A stretch of DNA of 35,309 bases from Gemmatimonadota bacterium. Its GTDB lineage: Bacteria > Gemmatimonadota > Gemmatimonadetes > Gemmatimonadales > Gemmatimonadaceae. Shown here in pieces: positions 15,872 through 24,501 of the stretch. The notes below the pieces were generated by a model. It was not told the DNA's origin. It searched no databases and saw only the letters and a list, made by a program, of their open reading frames with translations. Both the position numbers and the translations under genes were made by a program. Location of the stretch: positions 1-35,309 of the forward strand of contig JANYIJ010000066.1 in NCBI GenBank assembly GCA_025362095.1, written 5' to 3'. Numbering within the stretch: position 1 is the first letter of the stretch; each line of letters opens with the position of its first letter.

Positions 15872-17161
15872 ATGACTTTCGGCTCTCGAATTCGCGCGAC
15901 GTTCTTCGCGCTATCCGCCGCCGCGCTCGTTTCGTGCGAGGGCGGTGCGTCGCATGTCGACGGGCCGAAGGGCGCGAACGCGTTCGCCAGATTCGTCGCG
16001 CTCGGCACCGGCCTCTCGATGGGCGTGCAGTCCGGCGGCGTGCTGTACGAATCGCAGGTGGAGTCATGGCCGGCGCTGCTCGCGCGCGGCGCCGCTGTGA
16101 GTTTCAGGATTCCGCTGTTGCGAGCCCCGGGTTGCCAGCCGCCGCGCATCGCGCCGCTGCAGCTGGGTGTGTATCTGTCCGGGGTAAGCACGACGCTTGT
16201 CGATTCGAGTTGCGCGGGATTGCTCGACACGCTGACGCCGCCCGTGAACTCGCTGGCGATTTCCGGCGCGAGCGCGTACGCCGCGCTGAATCTCACGCCG
16301 AAGATCGTGGTGAACTCCGCGGTGCCGTATCCTGCCGGCGACCGCGCGCGTTATCCGCTCGTGCTCGCGTCGACGCAGTCGCAGGTGACGGCGCTGCGAA
16401 TCCAAGGCGCAACGTTCGTCTCGGTGGAACTCGGCCTCACCGAGGTGCTCGGCGCCGCGACGAGCGGGCTGCTGGTGCCTGCGACGTCGTATACGCAGAC
16501 CGCGCCGTACACGTACGTGCCGGCAACGCTGTTCGCGCCCGTATTCGGCGCGATCACAGACAGCGTGAAGCTCACCGGCGCGAAAGTGGTGCTGCTTTCG
16601 GTGCCCAAGGTGACGAGCCTCTACGCGATGCGAACCGCCGCAGAGCTGTGGAGCGATCGCGCAGAGCTTGCCACCTACGGGGTCAACGTCACAGCGGACT
16701 GCGCGACGAGCGCGAATGTCATTTTCACCGGAGCGCTCGTGCCCGCGCTCGCTGCGAAATTTGCGTCGACCGGTGCCGCGCAGAATCTCTCGTGCACCGA
16801 CGTGCCGGGAGCGGCGGACGCGATCCTCACGCCGGCTGATGTGTCGGCACTCGACGCTGTCGTCACGCAGATGAACGCGCAGATACAACAGGTGGCGCAG
16901 ACGAACGGATGGGCGTTCGCCGATCTCAGCGGCGTTTTTCCGTACGCGCCGGCGAAGCCGGCCTACGTCGCGGCGGATCAGCTGACCTGCGTGTTTCCGT
17001 ACGGCGGGTACACCTCGCTCGACGGCGTGTTTCCGAATGCGGCGGGTCAACAGCTGATCGCGTACGCGGCTGCGTCGGCGATCAATACCAAGTACGGTTT
17101 CACACTCTCCATCGGACCGACGTCGCCCACCGGCGTGCTCGCCGTGAAGCTATGCCCATAG
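15872..17161 (+). CDS. SGNH/GDSL hydrolase-like lipoprotein with degenerate catalytic motifs
   Basis: The ATG at 15872 (429 aa) gives a lipoprotein signal with lipobox LVSC, so it is preferred to the upstream in-frame ATG at 15839, which overlaps the CoA-transferase gene. The region FVALGTGLSMGVQSGG aligns with block I of SGNH hydrolases (typically ALGNSITAG or ALGDSL), and SLDGVFPNAAGQQLIA aligns with the C-terminal DxxH block. The expected nucleophile Ser is Gly in GTGL, and the expected catalytic His is Phe in DGVFPN. Both replacements are plain in the DNA. The protein is therefore probably a non-catalytic relative, or uses other residues (a Ser lies two positions on, in LSMG). The fold call rests on these two blocks and overall length. 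Confidence 0.7.
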   Translation: MTFGSRIRATFFALSAAALVSCEGGASHVDGPKGANAFARFVALGTGLSMGVQSGGVLYESQVESWPALLARGAAVSFRIPLLRAPGCQPPRIAPLQLGVYLSGVSTTLVDSSCAGLLDTLTPPVNSLAISGASAYAALNLTPKIVVNSAVPYPAGDRARYPLVLASTQSQVTALRIQGATFVSVELGLTEVLGAATSGLLVPATSYTQTAPYTYVPATLFAPVFGAITDSVKLTGAKVVLLSVPKVTSLYAMRTAAELWSDRAELATYGVNVTADCATSANVIFTGALVPALAAKFASTGAAQNLSCTDVPGAADAILTPADVSALDAVVTQMNAQIQQVAQTNGWAFADLSGVFPYAPAKPAYVAADQLTCVFPYGGYTSLDGVFPNAAGQQLIAYAAASAINTKYGFTLSIGPTSPTGVLAVKLCP

Positions 17162-17281
17162 CACCGGCAGCGCCCGAAGGAACGCCATCGGGTCAATCCC
17201 GTTACGCGATATCGGGCGCATCGTCTTATCTACGTGACAGCACCGGCACCGCAGGGTTTCGGGCGGCGGCGAGGTCTGTTC

Positions 17282-17881
17282 GTGACGCGCGTGAAAGGTT
17301 ACACTAGCGTCGTGAAGACAACGCAGGCAGAGCCACCGCAAGAAGACCAGATCGACGCGGACCAAGCGATTATCGACCGAGTTCTGGCCGGTGACCGTGA
17401 ATCTTTTGCGACCCTAATTGGCCGTTACAGCGATCCGCTGTACCGGCATGCGGTCGGCATGACGGGGAGTCCCGACGATGCCGCCGACATTTTGCAGAAT
17501 TCGTTCATCAAGGCGTATCAGCACCTGGGCGAGGTGCGCGGCCGCTTCGATGCGTGGGTATTCAGGATTGTTGCGAACGGGTGCAAGGACTGGCTGAAGA
17601 ACATCCGGCGCACCCATCTCAGTTACGAAGAGGACGATCAACCGTCTGGATATGAGACGCCCGAAGAAGAGCTGGATCGTGGCGAGCTGCGCGGGGATCT
17701 GGATGAGGCCCTCGGAGCGCTCCCGCCGTCTCTCAGAGAAGCGTTCGTGATGAAGCATGTCGAAGGTCGGTCGTACGAAGAGATGGCTGAACTGCTGGAA
17801 ACATCGGTCGGTGCCCTCAAGATGCGCGTCCATCGCGCACGCGAGGCACTGCAGAAACTGCTGGAGGAGCGATACCTGTGA
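17282..17881 (+). CDS. ECF-family RNA polymerase sigma factor
   Basis: Region 2 is visible as AIIDRVLAGDRESFATLIGR through DDAADILQNSFIKAYQHL and FDAWVFRIVANGCKDWL. Region 4 is visible as LGALPPSLREAFVMKHVEG, YEEMAELLETSVGALKMRVH and RAREALQKLL (helix-turn-helix). It has no region 3, as expected for ECF factors. Start choice: GTG 17282 has GAGG seven bases upstream. GTG 17312 lies seven bases after a TACACT box (17300-17305) and could start a leaderless message; GTG 17234 is further upstream without support. The stop overlaps the start of the small downstream gene (TGATG), the arrangement of a sigma factor with its anti-sigma partner. Confidence 0.9.
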   Translation: MTRVKGYTSVVKTTQAEPPQEDQIDADQAIIDRVLAGDRESFATLIGRYSDPLYRHAVGMTGSPDDAADILQNSFIKAYQHLGEVRGRFDAWVFRIVANGCKDWLKNIRRTHLSYEEDDQPSGYETPEEELDRGELRGDLDEALGALPPSLREAFVMKHVEGRSYEEMAELLETSVGALKMRVHRAREALQKLLEERYL

Positions 17882-18168
17882 TGGACAATCTCGATCCGCG
17901 CGAAGAAGGCCGTGAAGAGGCCGCTCCGCGCAAACCCACGGAGCAAGAGCCGGCGATGACGGACCGCGAGGTCCCGCTGTCGGCGCACACGCCGGAAGCG
18001 ATTCACGCGTGGCTCGATGGCGAGAACGTGAATGAATCCGCGCTGCAAGCGGCGGGGAAAGAGTACGAGTTCTGGCGCCGCGTCGAGGAAGAGACGGGCA
18101 AGCGCCGCAGGATGAAGACGCCCTCGCCGCTGGCTGGCGAGATTATGCGGGCGATTAAGAAGGACTAG
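17881..18168 (+). CDS. Small acidic protein, probable anti-sigma partner
   Basis: The ATG at 17881 shares its A with the sigma-factor stop; GTG 17878 is the alternative. The product is 95 aa, with a charged N-terminus (about 1-35). The block EAIHAWLDGENVNESALQAA and the sequence EFWRRVEEETGKRRRMKTPSPLAGEIMRAI follow. The HAWLDGE element resembles the start of zf-HC2 anti-sigma domains, but there are no cysteines, no HxxxCxxC and no membrane helix. It is probably a soluble zinc-free anti-sigma or co-regulator. This rests on operon position and the short motif only. A strong terminator follows at 18218-18250. Confidence 0.65.
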   Translation: MDNLDPREEGREEAAPRKPTEQEPAMTDREVPLSAHTPEAIHAWLDGENVNESALQAAGKEYEFWRRVEEETGKRRRMKTPSPLAGEIMRAIKKD

Positions 18169-18190
18169 CTCCACTCGGGGATTTCGCACC

Positions 18191-18218
18191 GATGCGGAGT
18201 GCGGATGAGGAATGCGAA
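18191..18218. repeat. Degenerate heptanucleotide units after the sigma operon
   Basis: The stretch reads gatgcgg, agtgcgg, atgagga, atgcgaa. Its first 15 bases (gatgcggagtgcgga) recur exactly at 21901-21915. It lies between the last gene stop and the terminator stem. Confidence 0.5.
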
Positions 18219-18250
18219 AAGGGCGGCCCCGATTGGGACCGCCCTTTTTC
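18218..18250 (+). terminator. Rho-independent terminator of the sigma-factor operon
   Basis: AAAGGGCGG (18218-18226) pairs with CCGCCCTTT (18239-18247), extended inward by three G-C pairs after one mismatch, with loop GATT; a T-rich tail (tttttc) follows. It also separates this operon from the convergent tldE gene ending at 18265. In the opposite sense it has an A-tract, so it may act both ways. Confidence 0.85.
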
Positions 18251-18264
18251 TTTCCTGCACGCGT

Positions 18265-19677
18265 TTAGATCGCGTCGGAGAGTGACGAGAACGTAAACTC
18301 CCTCACCTTGATCGCCGGAACGATCGTCGATCCGCCTGCGCCCAGCGCCTCAGACGCGTTGATCCGTATTGCGGGGCCCATCATCTCAAGATTGTTCAGG
18401 AAGAAAATCGGCGACTCGTTGAACCGGAAATTCTTGATCGGATGCGAGATCTTCCCGTTCTCGATCAAATAAGTTCCGTCGCGCGTGAGGCCGGTGCTGA
18501 TCAGCGAGCGCGGATCAACGCCGCGGATATACCAGAACCGCGTGACGAGAATTCCGCGCTCGGTGCTCTTGATCATATCGGTGATCGTCGACGTGCCGCC
18601 GGACATCCGGAACGTGCCGCCGCCGCCGAACCCGCCGCCACGCCCGCCGCCGCCGCCGGAATGCGTCGGCTCTTTGCCCATCTTCTGCGCCCAGAAACGG
18701 TCGTAGTTCAGATTCTTCACGATGCCGTTTTCGATCCACACGACCTTCTCGATTGGAGCGCCGTCGCCATCGTAGCCACCCGCCGCGCGCGGAGAATCGG
18801 CGGGATCCGACGTAAGCGTGACCCGCTCATCCACGACCTTCATCCCGAGCTTGTTGCCGCCGCCGGACTTCGAAAAGAATGAACGTCCTTCATCGGCCGA
18901 GCGCGCCTGCATCGCACCGACGATCGCCGTGACGAGATTTCCGCATGCGGTGTTTTCGAGGATCGTCACGTACTTGCCCGGCTCGATTGCAACCGGAGTC
19001 CTCGATGTGCGCGCTTTTTCCACCGCGGTCGCCGCGACGTGCTGTGCGTCGATCTCGTCGAACGTGTCGCCGTCGCTGCACGCCCACCCGGACCCCGTGC
19101 CGTCCGGCGTTCGCACCGTCGCCGTCATCGTGACAGCGGAGCTCTGGTCGTAGGCGAACAGTCCTTTCGAGTTCGCGAGCGCGGTGGCGCCCACGCGGCA
19201 TTCGATGAAGCCCGTCGCGACGAATCCAGCTGCGCGCGCTGCTTCCGTCACCTTCTTCGCCGCGAGCGACCGTGCAAGCGGATCGGGAATCGTGATGATG
19301 CGATCTTTCGCCGGCGGATAATTCTGCGGCCCGAGTTCCGGCATGCGCTCCGGATTCGGCGGCACGAGCCGTGCAATTTCCGTTGCCTGTTTCGCGGCGG
19401 CTGCGAGCGACGCCTCGTCGAGCCGATTGGTCGTTACGCTCGAAGCGCGATTTTCCACGTACGCCGTGATCGTGACCGAGGTGTCGCGGTTCTCGCCAGA
19501 CGTGGTCACCTGATTCACCGCGAACCGCGTGTCGGCACGCGCGGCGCTGTTGATCGACACGCGCGTCTCGGGCGCAGGGGACGCCGCGAGCGCGCGCTTG
19601 CAAATCTCTTCCGCCTCGGCGCGCGTGAGAATCCCGCCGGGCGTCATGAGCGATTTCGGACCCAGGTACGAGCTCAT
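18265..19677 (-). CDS. pmbA: TldE/PmbA-family metalloprotease subunit
   Basis: The protein is 470 aa; the ATG at 19677 overlaps the tldD stop by four bases (ATGA). The sequence has TldD/PmbA family features: a long mixed N-terminal domain (VTITAYVENRASSVTTNRLDE, from about residue 67), then a C-terminal beta-rich domain with PGKYVTILENTACGNLV, RFWYIRGVDPRSLISTGLTRDGTYLIENGKI and NFRFNESPIFFLNNLEMMG. It lacks an HExxxH motif, as expected for the non-catalytic TldE partner. TldD/TldE acts as a heterodimeric metallopeptidase on unfolded peptides, for example in microcin and CcdA processing. A Gly-rich loop (SGGGGGRGGGFGGGG) interrupts the C-terminal domain. No signal peptide is visible, unlike its TldD neighbour. 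Confidence 0.88.
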   Translation of the reverse strand: MSSYLGPKSLMTPGGILTRAEAEEICKRALAASPAPETRVSINSAARADTRFAVNQVTTSGENRDTSVTITAYVENRASSVTTNRLDEASLAAAAKQATEIARLVPPNPERMPELGPQNYPPAKDRIITIPDPLARSLAAKKVTEAARAAGFVATGFIECRVGATALANSKGLFAYDQSSAVTMTATVRTPDGTGSGWACSDGDTFDEIDAQHVAATAVEKARTSRTPVAIEPGKYVTILENTACGNLVTAIVGAMQARSADEGRSFFSKSGGGNKLGMKVVDERVTLTSDPADSPRAAGGYDGDGAPIEKVVWIENGIVKNLNYDRFWAQKMGKEPTHSGGGGGRGGGFGGGGTFRMSGGTSTITDMIKSTERGILVTRFWYIRGVDPRSLISTGLTRDGTYLIENGKISHPIKNFRFNESPIFFLNNLEMMGPAIRINASEALGAGGSTIVPAIKVREFTFSSLSDAI

Positions 19678-21308
19678 GCCTGCCTCCCGGTGTTGATGAT
19701 GTTTACCTGATCGAAACGAGCGGGCACGCAGCCATGGCTGATCGCGTTCGACTGCCCCGGCTGTCCCTTGGCGTCACCGAATGCGCCGCCCAAGTGATAC
19801 GAGCGCGGACCGGCGATGTGGTTCATCGAGCCCCAGAACTCCGGCGTGCGGAACTGGTACGCAACGTCCTTTAGCATCCCGGTGATTTTTCCACCTTTGA
19901 TTTCGTAGAAGCACTGACCGGCGAACTGACCGTTGTAGCGCTGCTGGTCGATCGAGAACGAACCGTCGCCGACGATCGCGATTCCCTTGTCCATCTGCGA
20001 AACCATGTCGTCCCAGGTGTAGTCGTTCTTGCCGGGGAGGAGCGAAACGTTCGGCATACGCTCGAACTGCACGTCGGCCCAGCTCTGCGCGTACGAGCAT
20101 CCGTATGAGCGCACCGGCTTGCCGACTTTCTTGTAGTACCACTCGAGCATCGTCGCCTGCTCGCGCGTGGTCTGATAGTCGACGAAGATGCCGTCCTTGA
20201 TGATGTCGAAGCGGGTCGGCTTCACGGCTTCATCGTCCCAGCCGATCGCGGCGAGCGAGCCGGGCTGCTCGCGGTCGCCCTGAATGTTCATCACGCTCGA
20301 CCCGAACTTGAGCTGGCCGAGCACTTTCTCCGGCGGCGCCACGAAGCTCGTGCCCGCGTAATTCGCTTCGTATCCCATCGCTCGGTCGAGCTCCGTCGGG
20401 TGCGCGACAGTCTCGTGCAGCGTGAGCCAAAGGTTCGACGGATGCAACAGGAGATCGTACCTGCCGGGGAGCACCGGCTTCGCCGAGAGCTTCTCCACGG
20501 CATCATTCGCCCATTTCACCGCGTTTTCCGAGAGTTTCGCGTTGATCACGTGCTCGTAACCGAGACCCATCGGCGCGATGTCATTCGAAGCGCGCGACTG
20601 GAAGTCCGTGCGATCGTCCGAGACGGCGGTGACGGTCATCGACGGCTGCGTGCGGTAGATCGTCTGCACGATGTACGAGCCGTCGCTCGTCATCAGCGTT
20701 TTCTCCTCGCGCAGGAAGAACATGCTGGACGTCACGTTGCGGACGTTCTTCACCTTCGCCGCCTCGGCGTTGGCCGCGAGCAGCAGGGCGACTTTGTCGA
20801 CGATCGGGATCGTGAACGGATCGGTCTGGATGGGGCTCTTCCACTCGCCGACCTGGTTGCCTGGCGTCGGTGCAAGGACCACCGGCTTCAGCTGGCTCGC
20901 GCGGTTCGCCTTCGATTGTACGATTGCGGCCTTCGTGATGTTCGCGACGTCGTCCTTGGTCAGCGAGCTCGTTGCGGCAAAGCCCCATGCGCCATCGACG
21001 AGCGTGCGCACGCCGATACCGTACGTGTCGTTGTCGCTCACGCCCTGCACGATCTTGTCGCGCACGTTCACATTCTGCTGGCGCCGCGCGGAGACGCGCA
21101 CATCGCAGTACGACGCGCCGGAACTCTTGGCGACGTCGAGCGCGACTTGCATGAGCTCGCGCGTCGCGGGGTCACCGATAGACGGTCGTGGAGCGGTGGC
21201 GGCGAGCAGATCGCCACCGGAGAGGATCCGGGCTCCGATGGCCGTGATTGCTGCGGCTTCGGCGCTGGTCTTCAGGAATTCGCGGCGTGAATTCAAGAAC
21301 TTGGCCAC
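19674..21308 (-). CDS. tldD: TldD-family metalloprotease with Tat signal peptide
   Basis: I choose GTG 21308 (544 aa), because it places a textbook twin-arginine signal at the N-terminus: SRREFLK (7-13) then a hydrophobic stretch ending near SGGDLLAA. AGGA lies about seven bases upstream of this GTG. The frame is open to 21470 but that extension crosses the divergent DinB gene. The catalytic zinc motif HETVAH (HExxxH) is present in LWLTLHETVAHPTELDRAMGYEAN, followed by GTSFVAPPE. With TldE it forms the heterodimeric peptidase. The unusual point is location: characterised TldD is cytosolic, while this one should be exported folded. The pair is operonic (ATGA overlap) and is read away from the DinB gene across a 75-bp gap with a palindrome. 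Confidence 0.9.
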   Translation of the reverse strand: MAKFLNSRREFLKTSAEAAAITAIGARILSGGDLLAATAPRPSIGDPATRELMQVALDVAKSSGASYCDVRVSARRQQNVNVRDKIVQGVSDNDTYGIGVRTLVDGAWGFAATSSLTKDDVANITKAAIVQSKANRASQLKPVVLAPTPGNQVGEWKSPIQTDPFTIPIVDKVALLLAANAEAAKVKNVRNVTSSMFFLREEKTLMTSDGSYIVQTIYRTQPSMTVTAVSDDRTDFQSRASNDIAPMGLGYEHVINAKLSENAVKWANDAVEKLSAKPVLPGRYDLLLHPSNLWLTLHETVAHPTELDRAMGYEANYAGTSFVAPPEKVLGQLKFGSSVMNIQGDREQPGSLAAIGWDDEAVKPTRFDIIKDGIFVDYQTTREQATMLEWYYKKVGKPVRSYGCSYAQSWADVQFERMPNVSLLPGKNDYTWDDMVSQMDKGIAIVGDGSFSIDQQRYNGQFAGQCFYEIKGGKITGMLKDVAYQFRTPEFWGSMNHIAGPRSYHLGGAFGDAKGQPGQSNAISHGCVPARFDQVNIINTGRQA

Positions 21309-21330
21309 TGGCGGTCCTGGGTGATGAGGG

Positions 21331-21345
21331 TGAAAGATTCTTTCA
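21331..21345. promoter_or_regulatory. Perfect palindrome between tldD and the DinB gene
   Basis: TGAAAGATTCTTTCA has two 7-bp arms around a central T. It sits 22 bases upstream of the tldD GTG and 38 bases upstream of the DinB ATG, in a divergent gap of only 75 bp, so a dimeric regulator bound here could control both. No regulator gene is adjacent. Confidence 0.5.
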
Positions 21346-21383
21346 AGATACGCCACCGACACCCTGCTTGTTGAGGCCCTTTC

Positions 21384-21902
21384 ATGCTGAGCCGTCCCCA
21401 GTCTGACGAGTATTTCGAGTACTACGGCAAATACATCACGCTCGTCCCCGATGGCGATGTGCGCGACCATTTGCGGACGCAGCTATCGGAGACGGTTGCC
21501 CTGCTTTCGGGCGTGACCGACGCGAAAGCGGAGCAAGCGTACGGAGCCGGGAAGTGGACCCTCAAAGAAGCGCTGCTGCACATGTCCGACGCGGAGCGGG
21601 TCTTCAGCTACCGCATGCTGCGGATCTCGCGCGCCGACGGCACTCCGCTGCCGGGGTTCGAGCAGAACGACTGGGTTCCGCATTCGTGCGCGAACGCGCG
21701 GCCGCTTTCGAATCTCCTCATGGAATTCGCGGCGATTCGCGCGTCGACGATCGCGCTTGCGGACTCGCTGACTCCGGAGGCGTGGGCGCGAAAGGGAACA
21801 GCGAGCGGCCACTCGATCTCGGTTCGCGCGCTCGCGTACATCGCGGCGGGGCACGAGCGGCATCACGTGAAGATTTTTCGGGAGCGTTACCTAACGGCGT
21901 GA
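21384..21902 (+). CDS. DinB-family four-helix-bundle protein
   Basis: The protein is 172 aa. It matches the DinB/YfiT-like metal-binding helical bundle. LLSGVTDAKAEQAYGAGKWTLKEALLHMSDAERVFSYRML carries the first conserved His, in HMSDAE. PEAWARKGTASGHSISVRALAYIAAGHERHHVKIFRERYL carries the other His residues (HERHH), giving the usual three-His site. Family members include thiol-dependent transferases (bacillithiol or mycothiol type); many are uncharacterised and damage- or stress-induced. It is not DNA polymerase IV, which is also called DinB. The start ATG 21384 has GAGG about nine bases upstream. It is divergent from tldD and convergent with lpd, whose stop is only 17 bases away, with no terminator visible between them. 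Confidence 0.85.
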   Translation: MLSRPQSDEYFEYYGKYITLVPDGDVRDHLRTQLSETVALLSGVTDAKAEQAYGAGKWTLKEALLHMSDAERVFSYRMLRISRADGTPLPGFEQNDWVPHSCANARPLSNLLMEFAAIRASTIALADSLTPEAWARKGTASGHSISVRALAYIAAGHERHHVKIFRERYLTA

Positions 21903-21915
21903 TGCGGAGTGCGGA
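21901..21915. repeat. Short heptanucleotide repeat, copy of 18191-18205
   Basis: gatgcggagtgcgga is identical to 18191-18205 and overlaps the DinB stop codon. Two heptads are visible. It fills the 17-base gap between convergent genes. Confidence 0.45.
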
Positions 21916-21919
21916 ACGC

Positions 21920-23329
21920 CTAGATGTGAATTGCTTTCCCCGACACCGCCAGCGCGGCTTCCTTCACTGCCTCGCTCAGCGTCGGATGCGAGTGCACGGT
22001 CATCCCGATATCCTCGCTCGTCCCGCGGAACTCCATCGCGAGCACGACCTCGGTGATCAGATCGGAAACATTCGCGCCGATCATATGCACGCCGAGGATC
22101 TCGTCAGTCTGCGCGTCGCAAACGAACTTCACGAAGCCGCTCGTCTCGGCCATCGTGCGCGCGCGGCCGTTGGCCAAGAACGGATATTTTCCAACCTTGT
22201 ACGCGCGGCCGCTCGCCTTGACCTCGTGCTCGGCGAGCCCCACCGTCGCGATCTCGGGCCAGGTGTAGACGATCGCCGGCATGTTGTGGTAGTGCATATG
22301 CACCGGCTTCTTCGCGATCACTTCGGCGGCGATTACGCCTTCTTCTTCCGCCTTGTGGGCGAGCAGCTTGCCGCCGACCACGTCACCGATCGCGAAGACA
22401 TTCGGAAGGTTGGTGCGCATTTCGTCGTTGACCTGAATCTCACCGCGTGAGCCGAGGTGAAGTCCGAGGGCGGCGGCGTCGATGCCGGCCACGTGCGGTT
22501 TGCGGCCGATCGAAACGAGAACGTAGTCGCCGACGAGCGATTGCTGAGCGCCGTTCTGTTCGAGGTTTACGACTACGCTGCTTCCATCACGCTTGCCGCC
22601 GGTGACTTTCGCGCCGGTAAGGATCTCGAATCCCTGCTTGCGGAAGAGTCTGTCCGCTTCCTTGATGATGTCTGCGTCGTTGCCGGGGAGAATCGTGGGA
22701 GCGTACTCGATCACCGTGACTTTGGCGCCGAGCCGGCGCCATACGGAGCCGAGCTCGAGTCCGATCACGCCGCCGCCGATCACGATCAGATGCCTGGGAA
22801 CCTCGGGAATCTTGAGAGCACCGATGTTCGAGAGCACGCGCTCTTCGTCGAACTTGAGGAAGGAGAGTTCCGTGGGAACGGAGCCCGTCGCGATTATGAC
22901 GTTCTTCGGCTTGTAGATCGTCACCGTTCCGTCAGCCGCGGTGACGTGGACGGTGTTGGCGGACTCGAGCGCGCCCCACCCTTTGGCCCACGTCACTTTG
23001 TTTTTCTTGAACAGGAACTCGACGCCCTTGGTGTTCGCGCCGACGACTTCGTCTTTCCGCTTCATCATCTGCGCGAGGTTGAGTGTCACCCCGCCAACGG
23101 AGAAGCCGTGTTCTTCCGCGTGCAGCCGCGTGAATTCGAGATGTTCGGATGATTGCAGCAGCGCTTTCGATGGAATGCATCCGACATTGACGCACGTTCC
23201 GCCGAGCGTCTTGTCGCCCTCTACGCACACGGTTGAGAGACCGAGCTGCGCCGCGCGGATCGCGGCGACGTATCCGCCGGGGCCGCCCCCCATCACGAGG
23301 ACGTCCGGTGTGAGTGGAGAGTCGCTCAC
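21920..23329 (-). CDS. lpd: Dihydrolipoyl dehydrogenase (E3)
   Basis: The protein is 469 aa; the GTG start at 23329 overlaps the sucB stop by four bases (GTGA). The FAD-binding site is [11 protein letters not shown] (13-23), the redox-active disulfide is CVNVGC (Cys46 and Cys51), and the NAD site is [21 protein letters not shown] and [22 protein letters not shown] are the second FAD contacts. [13 protein letters not shown] at the C-terminus holds the catalytic His-Glu pair. It re-oxidises the dihydrolipoyl arms of 2-oxoacid dehydrogenase E2 subunits with NAD+. The operonic sucB points to 2-oxoglutarate dehydrogenase; it may also serve pyruvate dehydrogenase. No E1 gene (sucA) is in the window. 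Confidence 0.95.
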   Translation of the reverse strand: MSDSPLTPDVLVMGGGPGGYVAAIRAAQLGLSTVCVEGDKTLGGTCVNVGCIPSKALLQSSEHLEFTRLHAEEHGFSVGGVTLNLAQMMKRKDEVVGANTKGVEFLFKKNKVTWAKGWGALESANTVHVTAADGTVTIYKPKNVIIATGSVPTELSFLKFDEERVLSNIGALKIPEVPRHLIVIGGGVIGLELGSVWRRLGAKVTVIEYAPTILPGNDADIIKEADRLFRKQGFEILTGAKVTGGKRDGSSVVVNLEQNGAQQSLVGDYVLVSIGRKPHVAGIDAAALGLHLGSRGEIQVNDEMRTNLPNVFAIGDVVGGKLLAHKAEEEGVIAAEVIAKKPVHMHYHNMPAIVYTWPEIATVGLAEHEVKASGRAYKVGKYPFLANGRARTMAETSGFVKFVCDAQTDEILGVHMIGANVSDLITEVVLAMEFRGTSEDIGMTVHSHPTLSEAVKEAALAVSGKAIHI

Positions 23330-24501
23330 TCGATCAACATCGCGGCCGGATCTTCCATGAGCTCTTTGAGCCTCACGAGAAAGAGCACGGCCTGCTGCCC
23401 GTCGATGATCCTGTGGTCGTAGCTCAGCGCGACGTACATCATCGGCCTTATCACCACCTGTCCATTCAGTGCGATCGGACGGTCCTGCATCTTGTGCAGG
23501 CCGAGAATTCCGCTCTGCGGATAGTTGATGATCGGCGTTGAGATCAGCGATCCAAACACGCCACCGTTCGTGATGGTGAACGTTCCGGCGGTGAGGTCAT
23601 CCATCGTGAGCTTGCCGTCGCGCGCACGTTTCGCAACGGCCGCGATTTCCTGCGACAGGCCGAGAATGCCGAGCGAATCGGCGTCCTTCACATTCGGCAC
23701 CACAAGTCCGGCCTCGCTCGCGACCGCGATGCCGAGATTCACGTAGTTCTTGTAGACCAGCGAATCGCCGTCGATCTGCGCGTTCACCACCGGATACGAC
23801 TTCAGCGCCATGATCGCGGCCTTCGCGAAGAAAGGCATGAAGCTGAGCTTCACGCCGTGCTCCTTCTCGACCTTTTGCTTCATGCGATCGCGGAGCGCGA
23901 CGACCGCGCTCATGTCGATTTCGTTGAAGGTCGTTAGGTGAGCGGTCTGGTGCTGTGCCTGGAGGAGATTCTCCGCGATCCGCTTTCGGCGCGTAGACAT
24001 CTTTTCGCGCGTCTCGCGCGAGACGGCAGACGGCGAACGGCGGACGGCGGCTGGGACGGCGGACGGCGGATTTGCGGCGGGCGGAGCGGCTGTGGCAGGC
24101 GCGGACATCGCCGCGATCACATCAGGCTTGCTCACCACACCACCGCGGCCGGTGCCGGTGACGTTCGCCAAACTGATGCCCGATTCGGCGCCAAGGCGCT
24201 CGGCCGCCGGCATTGCGCGCGGGGCGGGGCTTGCCGGAGGCGTTTCCGGCTTCCGGCTTCCGGCGGCAGTCTCGTCCAATTCGCCGAGAATGTCATCCAC
24301 CTTCACGACATCGCCTTCAGCGTGAGCGCGCCTTGAGAGCACCCCACCTTTGAGAGCGGGGACCTCGACCGTAATCTTATCTGTCTCCAGTTCGACGAGC
24401 GTTTCGCCCGCAGCGACGGCGTCGCCTTCGTTCTTGAGCCAGCGCGAAACTGTGGCTTCGGTGATTGACTCGCCTAGTGGCGGAACCTTGATCGAGAGCA
24501 T
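23326..24501 (-). CDS. sucB: Dihydrolipoyllysine-residue succinyltransferase (2-oxoglutarate dehydrogenase E2)
   Basis: The start ATG 24501 is set by the conserved N-terminus [20 protein letters not shown]; the protein is 391 aa. The lipoyl domain (1-78) has lipoylated Lys42 in [12 protein letters not shown] linker follows, then the peripheral subunit-binding domain (about 97-132, [12 protein letters not shown]...TGTGRGG). A second linker (133-160) precedes the catalytic domain with SYDHRIIDG near the C-terminus (catalytic His and Asp). It transfers the succinyl group to CoA in the TCA cycle. Both linkers coincide with 7-base repeat arrays in the DNA (24244-24264 and 24021-24070). Only 12 bp separates its start from the divergent dehydrogenase start, and no Shine-Dalgarno is visible, so a leaderless message is plausible. 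Confidence 0.95.
   Translation of the reverse strand: MLSIKVPPLGESITEATVSRWLKNEGDAVAAGETLVELETDKITVEVPALKGGVLSRRAHAEGDVVKVDDILGELDETAAGSRKPETPPASPAPRAMPAAERLGAESGISLANVTGTGRGGVVSKPDVIAAMSAPATAAPPAANPPSAVPAAVRRSPSAVSRETREKMSTRRKRIAENLLQAQHQTAHLTTFNEIDMSAVVALRDRMKQKVEKEHGVKLSFMPFFAKAAIMALKSYPVVNAQIDGDSLVYKNYVNLGIAVASEAGLVVPNVKDADSLGILGLSQEIAAVAKRARDGKLTMDDLTAGTFTITNGGVFGSLISTPIINYPQSGILGLHKMQDRPIALNGQVVIRPMMYVALSYDHRIIDGQQAVLFLVRLKELMEDPAAMLIE
24021..24070. repeat. Heptanucleotide array inside the second sucB linker
   Basis: Units of gacggca, gacggcg, aacggcg, gacggcg, then a 5-base interruption, then gacggcg twice. The array encodes residues about 144-160 (Ala/Pro/Ser/Val/Arg-rich) of the E2 linker, a region that tolerates length change. 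Confidence 0.7.
24244..24264. repeat. Heptanucleotide triplicate inside the first sucB linker
   Basis: ttccggc is repeated three times without mismatch (21 bp, so the reading frame is kept). It encodes residues about 80-86 between the lipoyl and subunit-binding domains. Confidence 0.75.

Noticed and set aside
17150-17260. Minus-strand peptide containing CRCCH, like a CxxCH haem site, in the gap before the sigma gene
   Set aside because: One isolated motif in a short frame that ends inside the upstream gene and has no signal peptide or second haem feature; probably chance.
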